Assembly (NCBI RefSeq): GCF_015706575.1
Contig: NW_024037059.1
Location: forward strand, 27,166,129 to 27,230,128
DNA length: 64,000 nt
DNA from: Patiria miniata
Lineage: Eukaryota > Echinodermata > Asteroidea > Valvatida > Asterinidae
Reading direction: 5' to 3'
A program made the position numbers and the translations under genes. Shown piece by piece: positions 1 through 12,700 of the stretch (position 1 is its first letter; each line of letters opens with the position of its first letter). The notes under the pieces are model-generated. The model was not told where the DNA came from. It saw only the letters and a program-made list of their open reading frames with translations, and ran no database searches.

Positions 1-457
1 AATCTCTTGGGTACTTCTGAATGAGACTTAAAAATTACCTGAACAAAGTTTTTCCTATTGATTCAGACACACAGATGACTAGAGGCTCGAGTTCAGCAAA
101 AGGCATCATTACACTGGAATTGAAATCAAAATAAAATGAAATCATTTGCATCTCTTCAAAACATACATTCTTTACTATAAGGAAGAAAATAGCAAAGAAT
201 TTTGCTTGAAATTTCTTGATTGAAATTTCTTTATATAATAACATGTTGAAATTTCTTTATATAAATGCATGCAAGAATAAATTCAATTTCCATTAGTAAT
301 TTCAATGCTGTATTCACACTTACTTCATTTGGCAACAACTGTGTGGGAAGCACCTCCTTCAATTTCAAATTCGCCCCCAAAAAAATGAGATTTAGAGAAC
401 AGTGTTAAAATATTAAGAGGCAAAAAATTTGAATTTTGAAGTCTGATTCATTCTCAC

Positions 458-726
458 CACTGTAAAAGGTCTTCAGTTGCTCCGGGCATGCCTTCATGCA
501 ATGCGAGTAAACTACTTGCTGCATCGCGTGCCGATTGGTCGCTACCAGTTTCTGTGCTTGACCAGGTCTGGTACCCGATATCCCCCGATTCGTCTGGCCT
601 GCTTATTCCAACCCATTGCGACAGAGATTCTAGGAAGGTCAGGAGCTCTCTCTTGAGGAGTGATACTGGGTGGAACAGCGGGGCGTAGTCTTCGGCAGTC
701 ATTTTTATCCTACTGAACAGGGGTAT
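458..726 (-). CDS. ERMARD: ERMARD exon 12 (last one in window)
   Basis: Residues 413-501: [20 protein letters not shown], then SLLKREL and a polar Ser/Asp/Glu-rich tail. Acceptor TCTTCTTAG, donor GTGAGAAT, ending in phase 2. Matches human ...EGYS..CHPVFQLKKQV. Remaining exons lie left of the window; bases 1-457 show nothing else I can support. Confidence 0.85.
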
Positions 727-3700
727 CTAAGAAGACACACAATAGATTCGGTGTTTTAACAGAAATCTTTGCAATTGAAGCAGGTCCAGAGGTTTGTTTT
801 GAATCCTGGCTCAATTGAACTTTCCTTGGTTCAAGCAAAACTTAATCAGTTCAAAACCAGTTCCTTTACATTGTTAGATCGTAACATGGTGATGGTTTAA
901 ACCTAGTCCAACTAAAGAGCATTTGGGTTTTTTTGGTCGTGGGGAGGGGGTTCAACATCCAACCTCTACATATCATAATTAAATTATGTAATTAAATTAT
1001 GGTAAAATGTTAACCGAACTTCTACACTTGTAAGAGAAAAACGATCAACATAAAGCACAAGATTTTGATACCCTGCATCAAAAATTTGAGTCCCTTTTAC
1101 GTAAAATTTACGTCAAAATGTCTGCAAGACACCCGTCTAAAACTCACAGACTCTTGGTACAAAAACCTAATTGTGAGGTGAAGATATCGGAAAAATGTGT
1201 CCCTTCCAAGCCCTAGTAGGGTTAAAACTTCATCTCACCTGAATCAGTGACTGATGTGGGCAGTCCCTCAAGCAGAATGCCGCACAGATAGACATGACAT
1301 GGCTAGTGGTGGCTCTAGTCATTGTCTGTAGGTCCAGCTCCCCATGACTGATGTGATCTCGTAGCCTGGGGCCTTCTGGATGGACTAAGATATCTAGGAG
1401 CATCTCCTGAAAAACCACAACACAAAGTAAATTTCATGGATTAAAGTTGCTCTTCTCGTGTATTTGAAAAAGTCTTCTTTTTTTCTCCTAACAAATTTTC
1501 TATCAGTATGTTTACTTTGATGACAATCTACTAGTTTTCTTTTTTGGGCGTCCGTAGACCAGGAACTCTCGTGCACACCATCATGCACGGAAGTGTAGAG
1601 GGCAGACGAAGATGGGGCAGACCAAGAGCAAACTGGGACTCTGATATTCGGAGATGGACAGGCAAGAGCATGGTGGAGGGCGTGCAGACTGCAGCAGATC
1701 GGGTGAGATAGAGGAGACTGATAAACTCATCAAAGTGCCCTAACGGCCTCACAGCTACGGGAGTGACCTGACCTACTTTGGGTTGCTTTTGGGCATCATA
1801 AACGCAAAAATTCAAAATTTGTAAAAAACAAATTTTCATATGGTCAGATTTTCCTTCATTTCTCATTCAAATGCGTATAATTTTGTATTGTTAGGAAAAA
1901 AAAATAATTCTGGGATAACAGGCGTTCAGAGCCACAACGTTCAGAGCCACAACAGCCATAACGTCTGATATATCCAGAGCCGCCTTTAGCAGTGGTGAAA
2001 TCATTTAGGGCAGGAATTCGGCCAAACTGAACGCATAAACTGAACGCATATCATAGCGTCTACATGAAGACTACTTATATATAGCATGCAGGAAACATCT
2101 TTACTTGTGTATAGCATGTACAAAATGGCAGCCATAATGCGGGGGTGGCATTTTCAGCCTTGATTATAATACTGACGATTCAAGAATATGCGCTATAAAC
2201 AGCCTCTTGGTAGTATGTTATTTGGGGTCGGTCTAAAAATTACCCCCATATTTGGAGCCGGGCAGCTTGTGACATCTTTCTCAGCATTGGGGTGTGCGAA
2301 AAAGTTGGTTAGAGGAGTTGAGTTGTGAGGACATGACAAGAACTTGGTGACTCCAGAGTAGAAGTGTTAGAAAACTCCAGACGCAGTCATTAGCCCAAGA
2401 ATCTAGGGCAATGGGTTTATCATCAAACTTACGCGAAAATGTAGTGACTGACGAGAATCTTGGTGCTTTACCGGTACCTCTACCATTGACGAATAAAATG
2501 CGATCTTATCAGAAAATCATATGTTCTATTTCATGTCAGGGTGTTATGGAGCCGTGTGGTTTCACTAAAGAAACTTGCGGGATCAACCCTGTAACACTAC
2601 AATAAGTCACGATTTCTGTGGAAAGCAAACTTCTGAAATCGATTGGAATTTGCAATAAACGCATACGCCTTACCATGTAAGTCTCTCCAATTGTTGGGAT
2701 CAATGCATTGTTGACAGTCTCATCTGACAGGTATGGACATAGCATCTAAGAAATCAAGAAAGAGATTAATTAGGGAATAAATGTGTACTTTGGAGGTGTT
2801 ACACACTCTGTTTAAGTCCAGTTGGAGTCTGGATGCTGATAATTAGCCGAGCCGAAGGCGAGGGCAATTATCAGTATTTAGACTCCAACAGATCTTAAAC
2901 ATAGTGTTAAATACCAACCCAGCACATATTTATTCCCATTCATAAAACCTTTTTCGCTCAAAAAATCTGGTGGCACTGCGGTGGCACCAGGCTTGTGGGA
3001 GTCGCACTCAGGTAGTACGCACGCGCTCCATGCTCTCTCAACTAATAGGGTTAACAAAATGAGTGCGCGCCTCAGCTATAACAACGCTTGTGGAGTGCTA
3101 GCGGGCTTGGCATGCCGAATTGCACTATAGGTTTTTGTGGAGGCCAATACCTTGCAAATAAATCTCTTTTATCGCTGCAAAAAGCGGGCGTGGCATCATA
3201 TCTTTGAAGGGCCAAATCTCGGAAACCCTTAGGAGTTGATGCCTAAAATTTTGCATGCGTTCATAATACAACATCTAGACTTTATTAAAGCCAAATCTGA
3301 GTCGGTCACCATGGGACCTCTGATCGAGTTCATATGGAATTACTCCTTAGCCCCTTTCATGCTCCGGCAGTTTTGGATGGTACAGGGAGTAATTGGCAGG
3401 GTGGTTTGGGACGTTACAGGGACTAATGAGTATGAATGTGTCTTGAAACAAAAATTACATGATTTGACTACACTAGGTTCGAAACTATTATCTAATTATT
3501 AGAAACAACTTTTACCTCATCAAACGTCGTGAAATATTCTGACTGTAAGAAAAAACAAAAGGAAGAAAATATTCCAATGATTATTTGTGACAAAGACAGA
3601 GGAAGGATGAATTGTGTACAGCCAAATATACGCCATTCAGTTAATGTGCATGATAAGAATTAGTAAGAGAATATTTACTAGGAACAAATCACGACAGTGT

Positions 3701-6700
3701 GTGTCTATTATAAGATGGATTTTTTTTTTGCGTCGGGGTGATATAAATCAAATTAGGTTTTGCCCTTCACCGAGTGTGTGTCTAAAAAAACTAGTACATT
3801 TTATAGACACAGTAGAATGCTGGTGCATAAAACACTGCCATACTCCACATGTGCCTTTAGAAAAGATTCTTTTTGGTTCATAAAATGTGAGGCGTTCTGT
3901 CAAAATCAGACGGAACTGGGCACAAGTCGTAGTGGAGAAAAAATGCAAAAAAAACATTGATATGTCTACTGTACATATTTTAAATAAATAGAATACAAAT
4001 CGTGGAATAAAAGTGTTTTTAAGGAAAAACAATTGGCATTTTTCACTTTCACGTCTACAAAACAGGAATTTAATTAGCCTTTTCCTCAGTATTTTATTTT
4101 TCTGAAACGATTATCACTATCATTCTATTTTTTTAAAATTATTCAAAGTTTGGTTACTCACTTCAGCTGTCAATATTCTGTCTGGGCAATTATTGGCTGT
4201 CGCAAATAAACGTCTTACACCGTTCTCCAGCTGAGGTAGCAGCAACACGCATGTCATCCCATATCTGAAAAACACAATTTATTTCAACACTGATGAAAAT
4301 TATAATCTGTAAATAATTTTTGCTTGACAAGCTTGTTTCTTTTCCCTCAGATGCGTTTCAAATTTATAAATCCTACTTATTCCTAAGGGGAATATACAAC
4401 ATTTGCAAACATCAAAAAACTAAACTACCAAATTATTATGAAATACCTTAATTATTTTTACTGGACTGTTAGTGAATGACAGTCTAAAGCATCCTGTAAA
4501 ATCATGGCACCTGGTGTGATTTCATTTTCAAGAAAAGTGGTATCTTTGTATCAATTTCCAACATTGGTCAGCCGATCAGCGTAGGAAATAAAATTAGCTT
4601 TTTTCAAATACTGCCCCCAATTTACCATTTTTAGTTAGTCGGCATTTTGTTTGTAATCGATTTCACACCTATGAATGGTACAAGCCAACTAGACTGGTTC
4701 CCTGACCTTACAATTCCCTACGTCTACAGACTACAGGAAAGCGATTGTTTTTCTTGGTTTTTCCAGTATCTACGAACACAAAACCTCAAACAAGTCAGTG
4801 TAACAATATTTGCTATAAAATACTAACCCCCAAATCCATCCATTTCTGAAAATTGCAGCAAAAGCAAAACTTGTAAATTCCCTTTAAGGCCTATGTTTAA
4901 TAAAATCAGCTGTCAATTGTTTTCTAATCAATCTGTTTACTCTGCTATATTAGTAATTCAGATTTCATATGATTACAGAAAAATTAACAAGAAGGCAAAC
5001 ACTGAACCAATCAACATTAAAGAATATCACCGACCAAAAAATACTCTGTATTTTTTACGATTGCAGCATTTACTTTTCCTCCCTGCAGTAGTCCAAGGCA
5101 GCTTGACAGTAAGGCAGCATGGGCTTATGGAAGAACTCGCTGGTTGAATACAGCTCCCATAAATGACCTAGGTCATCATTGCAGATTTCTAAATTGAAAA
5201 ATAAACGATTTATAAAGTCAAATAGAGCATAACCATTTTTGATGTATGGGTAGACACAGGCAAGTTATTGATGAATTACATTGGAAAATATACAACATAA
5301 AATCGAGACGGTGCATGGTGAGCAATTTTACTAAGGCGCATTTTAAACCCCGAATGTTTCTACTTAAATCACTCTTTTTGCAGAGCTGCAGTCAATCACG
5401 TCAATTACAAGCCAAATCACAAGCCAAATCACAAGCCAAATCACAAAGCAAATCACAAGCCATATCACAAAGCAAATCACAAGCCAAATCACAAGTCAAA
5501 TCACAAGTCAAATCACAAGCCAAATCACAAGTCAAATCACAAGCCAAATCACAAGCCAAATCACAAGTCAAATCACAAGTCAAATCACAAGTCAAATCAC
5601 AAGTCAAATCACAAGCAAAATCACAAGCAAAATCACAAGCAAAATCACAAGCAAAATCACAAGCAAAATCACAAGCAAAATCACAAGCAAAATCACAAGC
5701 AAAATCACAAGCCAGGTCTCAAATCAATAATAAATAGTTCATTTAAACAACCTTTTCACTCAACTAGTGACCCAAATATTTGATTACACCCCCCCCCAGC
5801 CCTGAGGTGAAAAAAAAAATTATGCAGATCATGGCACACCCAAATGAAGTAAAGGTTGTGAACATTTGGAATAAAAAGAAAAAACACTGAGGCCAGTTTT
5901 AAATTCTTCATCCGATGAAACCACCTATTCATTTGCACACCAGTTTTCATTGGTTGCTGTGTGTTACGGCTATAAAGCTCTACGGTAGCACCATAAAACT
6001 CAACATGGTTCCCTTGGTTCTTTGTCAGAACCTCACAAACTCACAAAAGAGATTTGTCACATGGTGCTACAGTGGAACGCCGCTATACCGAACACCGCTA
6101 TACCGAACATTCGGCTATACTGGACATCATCCTTGGCTCCCGGTTTTAATGTACAACACGTATCGAACATTGTTGTTGAAAAAAAGTCAACAGATTAACA
6201 AAACATCTACTGGTTGTACATGTATTAAACACTATTTGGGCCACTTTTGATTCCCAAACATCAAACGATCCATAGTTACATCGTGTTTCAATGTTGAAGA
6301 GCGATAGATGGTTATTATTTCCTCAAGGAATAAAAGGGAAAACCACCCATTGCTAAAGTTTCGTGATGACTCCTCTTGTGGCCGTGGGATGTGAGAAATG
6401 CCAGTTCACTATTGGTCAAAAGAGGGTACCGACAGTTCAAAATCGCTATACCGAACAATCGTTATTACGAACACTTTCTGTGGATCCCACGATGTTCGTT
6501 ATAGCGGCGTTCCACTGTACTGTGCTTTATTTAATTGCTATCTTCAACATGCAAACCTTCAATTTTTGTTTGAGATTTGGGTTGCAACCTTACCGACCTG
6601 GGAATATTTGCTTGAAGACATCAGTGTCCGTCTGTGGTATCTTGAGTGGCTCTCTGTGTGGTATACAGCTGGCAGTGATACCACGCTGTGCAAGCCAAGC

Positions 6701-9700
6701 ACCTAAACTTGCAACTACTATCAGGAGGAAAGTGCTGTACCTGGGGGAAAAACACAGTGCAATAGGCATTATTCTTGATCGAATGAGGGCGCTGTGTAAA
6801 GGATGCCATCTTCGGGGAATAAAACAGACGTGAAGCAAAGACAATTAGCATTATTTTACATTTTACTACAACTCAAAAATTACATTTGTATTTAAACTGC
6901 TCAACTGCTTCCATATACAGGATTTTTTTTTTTAGCTTTTGTATCCTGAAAATGTAACATCGCCTAATTTGCTCACAGGTATGGGCCTTATTCACGAGTT
7001 GGCCATTTTTGTCGAGCTCCCTGACTGCAATTCATTAATTGTTAACTGTTGAATTGGATGGCGCCAGAATATTTATGCAGGCACAATGCAGCCTTATTTT
7101 ACTGTCATTTTTTTTTTAATATGGCTTGAAACATTAGGAAATGTTAAATTACAAATTTAAAATTATTTATTGAGGCAAACTGGAATTGATTATAAATCAA
7201 ATTGCTTTCATTTCTCTTCGCAAGATCAAAAAATCAAGATTTTTCCTAACTCTCATTTTAATATGGCCGACTCGTGAATAAGGCCCATGGTTCGTTGAAA
7301 GTGATTCGCAATCTCAATCAGTTGGGCTGATTCTGAGCTATAAAATGCGTTGCCGAAACAATTCACCGTCACTGTGGACTGTGCGTAGAAAGGGGACTCT
7401 ACACATTCCACAGGAAAGCCACTGGTTTGCCCGCTCATGCCACCCACCACTAAATCAGCCTCAACTTGGTGAAGAAACTTTTTACTGTCGTTTTTGAAAT
7501 CAGTGGTGTTCAGTCATCTATGACTGCTGTGGTGAACGTAAGGTGACTCAGTCAGTAACTCAGTGACTCAGTAAGTCGGTGACTCGGGGAGTCAGTCAGT
7601 CAGTGACTCAGCAAGTCAGTAACCCAGTCAGGCAGCAAGTGAGTGACTCAGTCCATAGGGGAGTGACACAGTAAGTCACTGACTCGGGCAATCAGTCAGT
7701 CATACTGTGTCACTAACTTGGGGAGTGGGGGAGTCAGTCGGTCAGTGACTCGGGGAGTCAGTCAGTCGGTGGGTCGGGGAGTCAGTCAGTGACACGGGAG
7801 TCGGTGACTTGGGGAGTCAGTCAGTGACTCGGGAGTAAGTCAGTCGGTGACTTGGGGAGTCAGTCAGTGACTAGTCAGTCAGCAAGTCAGTGACTCACAG
7901 GGATTATCCTTAGCGGTCGCCCGCTCGCCAAATGCGAGTGAAATCAGCGGCGGGCGAGTCAAAACCCTCCTCTCAGTAGTCCGACGGGCGAGTCAAAAAA
8001 CTGTTAAAAAAAATAAAAATAACGAAGTTTTCCCTACAGTATTTTTCAATCAATCAAAATAACAAGTTAAGGGTGATACAACACATGAATACTTTTGACA
8101 CGCCGACCGAAATAAAAACATCGGTAGTTCGAATTCGTATCACTCCATGTATATTCGCAGTGCGCTGTGCATTGAAATCCCAACGACGAACATGAGGCGA
8201 ATCAACGTGTATTTGCCATTACACATTGTGCACACATGCAGCGCACGTGATTTACTTCGTCTGCAGTCCACATGGTACGGACGTACGTACGTTAACATCG
8301 TATTCGTATCATAAAACGTGGTGAGGAGAAAACTTTCATGTCACTGCCAAAACTTGTGCCTGAACGGATTCTTGGGATGATTTCTTGAACACTATCAAAC
8401 GAATGTACCGAAAAGATGAGGACAATATGAGATTCGAGGGGCCTATTTTGAATGTAAAGACTAGTGAATGTAAAGTGGACCGTGCTCCGGAAAACGTTAT
8501 GGATTGACGTGACCAGCGTAAGTTCGTGGGTCGCCCGCCTGCAGCGCTTCTTGGCTAGGCACGCTGATTGCACCATTCTTCGCTAGAAATGCATGGCGCG
8601 TGCGAGAGATGTTTTTTTTTAAAATACTGGCCTTCTCACTCATTTTCAAACAAGTTAAAACAGTTCAGTTACTAACTTGGTAAACTCCCATTAATACCAC
8701 GACTGTGTGCAATGTTTTCTTGTTCCTCAAGATAACGCTTTTTTAGTTCGTGTTTTATCAAAACATGTCGGAAATAGAACACCTAAAGCCTTAAGTTCGG
8801 AACGAGGCACACTGCATAAATTTTGATTATAACTTCCCCCCCCTATTTGATTCCTGTTAATTAAAGTCTTGCTCTATGTTAAAGCATGGACGATTAAAGA
8901 AACATTGACATCACTTAAAAAGGAACTACATGCAATATTATGTTGTATTCATATTGCATGATTTATTATCAAAAATGTTATCAAAAATGCTAAGTTATGG
9001 TGGTTTGATTGAAAGTTACTATTAAAACATGTGGGCTAGTGAAAAAGGTTGCGGGCCAGTGAAAACTCTGGTTTACTGGCCCGGCCGGCCAGTAAAGGAA
9101 AAAGTTAAGGAAAACCCCTGGACTCAGTATAAGTTGTTGACTCGGGGAGTCAGTCGGGGAGTCGGGGAGTCAGTCCGTCAGCCAATCAGTCATTCAGTCG
9201 GGGAGTCAGTCAGTGACAAGTCTGTCTTGCCAAAATGAGAATCAATATTAAGCATTCAACAAACCTTTGAGGAATTTCATCAGTCATTCAGTCGGGGAGT
9301 CGGGGAGCCAGTCAGTCATTCAGTCGGGGAGCCAGTCAGTCAGTCAGTGACAAGTCTGTCTTGCCAAATTGAGAATCAATATTAAGCGTTCAACAAACCT
9401 TTGTGGAATTTCCTCCGGAGCGGCGAAGCCATGCCACAATATGTTGCGCAGATTGAGACTGACTGGTGGACCAATAAGAATGCGTAGAAGAGAAATCTAA
9501 AATAAACCAACCAATGAGAGACCAGATTAGCAGATCAGGATTTTGGAGGATTGAGGAAAGCCCAGCCCCCTCCCAACTCAAGTTTCGGCAATTGTGTAGT
9601 TACAGGCCCCTTTTTATTTTTGGTCAATTTAGAGTCAGGAGTGTTTTGTATCATTTCAAAATGACTTATGCAACCTTAATCAGACTTCTCTTAATTTTAA

Positions 9701-12700
9701 CAACCCTATTTTTTGTAATTTGAACAGTATCTTTAGGTAGGAATGTGAAGTTCTTATGCATGTTATAGCTGATTCCATGCGAATCAACACGGTTTTGTGC
9801 ATTTGCGGTGTGTCTCAGTTTTTGGTCAATTCACAGTCGGGAGTGTTTTTTTATCATTTCAAAATGACTCAAGCAACCTAAAACAGACTTCTCTTAATTT
9901 TAACTACCCTATTTATTTTTGTAATTTGAACAGTATCTTTAGGTAGGAATGTGAAGTTCTTATGCATGTTTATTGCGTTTTTTCGTCTGCATCGTCATTT
10001 TCAAAAGTTACCTAAAAAAATAAAAACCTGCCCTCTATCAACAACACTCCTGTTGGTTTTAAATGTCGATATCCAGTTTGGTAAGTCCAATAACCTAAAA
10101 GTGGATTTTTGATCTCTTACAGGAACAGGGCCCACGTACTACACAATTGCCAAAGTTCTAGACTTTAGAATGTGCCACTGAGTTGAGTTCTTATCCTGAA
10201 CTCTGTGACTGGATTTTAAAAAACTTAATTTTTTTGTGTGTAAATCAAAAAAAATGGAAACACTGGCTGTCTTTCGTCATTATGAGAATTTCAAATTGGC
10301 CAATTCTGGATGCTATGGCCACCAAGGGTTAAGTACCAAATACATTTCTTGTTTTTGGAACCACACCCAGTGTTGACAATTGGCAAGTGGAATGTATTAC
10401 TCCAAGTCTCCAACAACTTACTGCATTTTCTCCCAAGGTATCCACAAGCTCCTGAGTGGCCAAGAGATTCTTGAGCATTGCCGGGCAGGGGTCCTTACTC
10501 TTCATGAGAAAAACCTTGCAAGGTACGAAAAACAAATTTTGATATTTATGTAATCATCACTCTGTTAGTTCTCAGACAGTAAGTCTATGGAAACTGACTG
10601 TCACTGCACTTTCAACGAATTTCTCTGGATTACCGTTCTAGCGCTTTACCAACTGAGCTATCCAGCCCTATGTTGGGGGTTCCCCATTTGGTAAATCTCT
10701 TTGTTAGGACACCGGTATGCAATCCGGAGGTTGCAGGTTCAAACCCCACTTCAGTCAATTTCTCTGTTCACCTTTAAAATTAAGTCTGTCTTTAAATAAA
10801 ACTTGCTTGTTGCAGGAAAAGTCGTCCACCATACTTACGTCACCTAGAGCTCTTTCCAAGGCTGCTGTTGACAGCAATATGCTCAAGCTGGCTTCAACCG
10901 GTTGATTTGATCTCGCCTTCCTGAAACAGTCCAAGAAAAGCTGCAAGGAATAAAAAGAGTTACATGCACTGTCTTTCTTGGTGATGTAAAATCAATTTCC
11001 TTTAAAAAATGGTGGAGAATTTTTGGGCTGAAACCAATGCGTCTTGACCTCGAGAATCTGACCATTCTATATCGGGTCTTCGGAAACCCATTGTCATGGA
11101 CGTCTAATAAAACCATTAGGCCGTTTTTTTTTAATTACTTGGATTACGGAATCGCCGCCGGAAAAAATCGGAATTTTGAAAAAAATTAAAAAAATCGCCG
11201 CCGGAAATTGTCGATTCTGACTACCCCAAAAAAAAAAAAAAAAAAAAAAAAAAGTGCCTATTGTACAAAAAACTCTATATTGCGCGCTGTCCAGGCCTGT
11301 AAACCATAGTATTAGTACTGGTTTGATCGAACGACATGACATACACCGCGTTCCCACTTGATTTGGAAAAAGGCGGATCAAGATCCGGCATTTTGGTGTG
11401 ATCGTTATCTTACCGCAACGAAACCGCAAGTCGCGTTCCCACTTATGCTTGATCCACCTTTTCGTACGGAAATGTTGGGTCCGAAAGGTCACTGAGTTCG
11501 GAATTACGCGCGCTCTGTGGGAGTGCCATTGTTGCATGCTAGGCCAGGATGGGTCAGTTTTCAAACAGCACTATCAGAATTAACAGACAAAAATTACGCG
11601 AATTCACCAACATAAATCACGGATCCGTAGAGGATCCGTGCGTGCATAAATTAAAAGGTGAAATCCAACAGAGCCGCTCACGTGTGACATCACGGCAGAA
11701 ACCAATGCATCGATAAGGGATTCCCTGGTTCTGAAGTTTCTCATTGGTTAGAAACGGTCACATGATGTACTACGACATCATTTTCCAATTTTCTATAATC
11801 AATACTTCAGATTTGTCACCCCCGTACGTACCGCGCTATCGGCACTATTCCCATCGCATACTCGTAAGCTTTTCAATGATTCTGTGCCAAAGTGATGTCT
11901 TTTGGTGAGTGTGGACTCAGAGTCATTTATGGATGGAAAAATAAGTAAAATTTCAGGAATGAAAAAGGTTTAGTAATGGACGAACACGCAACAAAAATAA
12001 GGCCTATAGTGTAGTTTTAGGATACCACGTGCGCTTTTGCATGCGCGGTGCTAGCCCGTAGTTCAGCGGTTGTTTATTGTGCATGTTGTAAACGCTGGAA
12101 ATGTCCACATGAGCTACACGCCTGAAAACGTGTTTCTTCGTTCATGAGACCGCAACATTTTCGCGCCACTCGTGCACCGGGCGGATGTTAACAGGTCAAA
12201 TTGCCGGATCAGATCCACCTTTTGCGTTCCCATCTGATCGTGATCCTGCAATTGCCGGATCTGATCCACCAATTGGGTGACTGTTCATTCTCGTGCCCGT
12301 TTTTGTTTCTTCATGTCTCTATGGGCGCCGCCATGTTGGATGATAGGGCGCCCCCATTTTTTTTTTTTTTTTTTTTTTTTTTTCATTTCCCGCTCGCCGC
12401 CGGAAATGGGGACCCAAAAATTCCGTAATCCAAGTAATTAAAAAAAAACGGCCTTACGTGAAAGAAAATCTGCCTTTGCCTCTCTCTCTAGTCGGAATCT
12501 ACTTTCAGGAGCCGCTGAGCAGAAAATGTTGCTAAGCTAATTAATATGCTTAGCAAAAATCTGCAGAGGACTAGTCACAAGCAATACACAATGCATGACA
12601 CTTTGGTCGGTAACCCGTTTTTGCTAAGCAGATATATTCTGTGCTTAGCAAATTTCTACACAGATCATACCTCTGTGTTACCCGTCCACTCTAGATGCTT

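Noticed and set aside
5246..5737. 163-residue plus-strand open frame of SQAK repeats
   Set aside because: It is the 12-bp minisatellite read in frame; the opposite strand is open too, and it lies in an ERMARD intron.
7253..7500. Minus-strand open stretch between ERMARD exons 5 and 6, looks exon-like
   Set aside because: Exons 5 and 6 join perfectly in phase and the human protein has no insert there; part of it is the MITE at 6981-7288.
9390..9581. Minus-strand frame [10 protein letters not shown]..
   Set aside because: Wrong frame over ERMARD exon 5; the true frame gives the conserved LNLRN-LWHG block.
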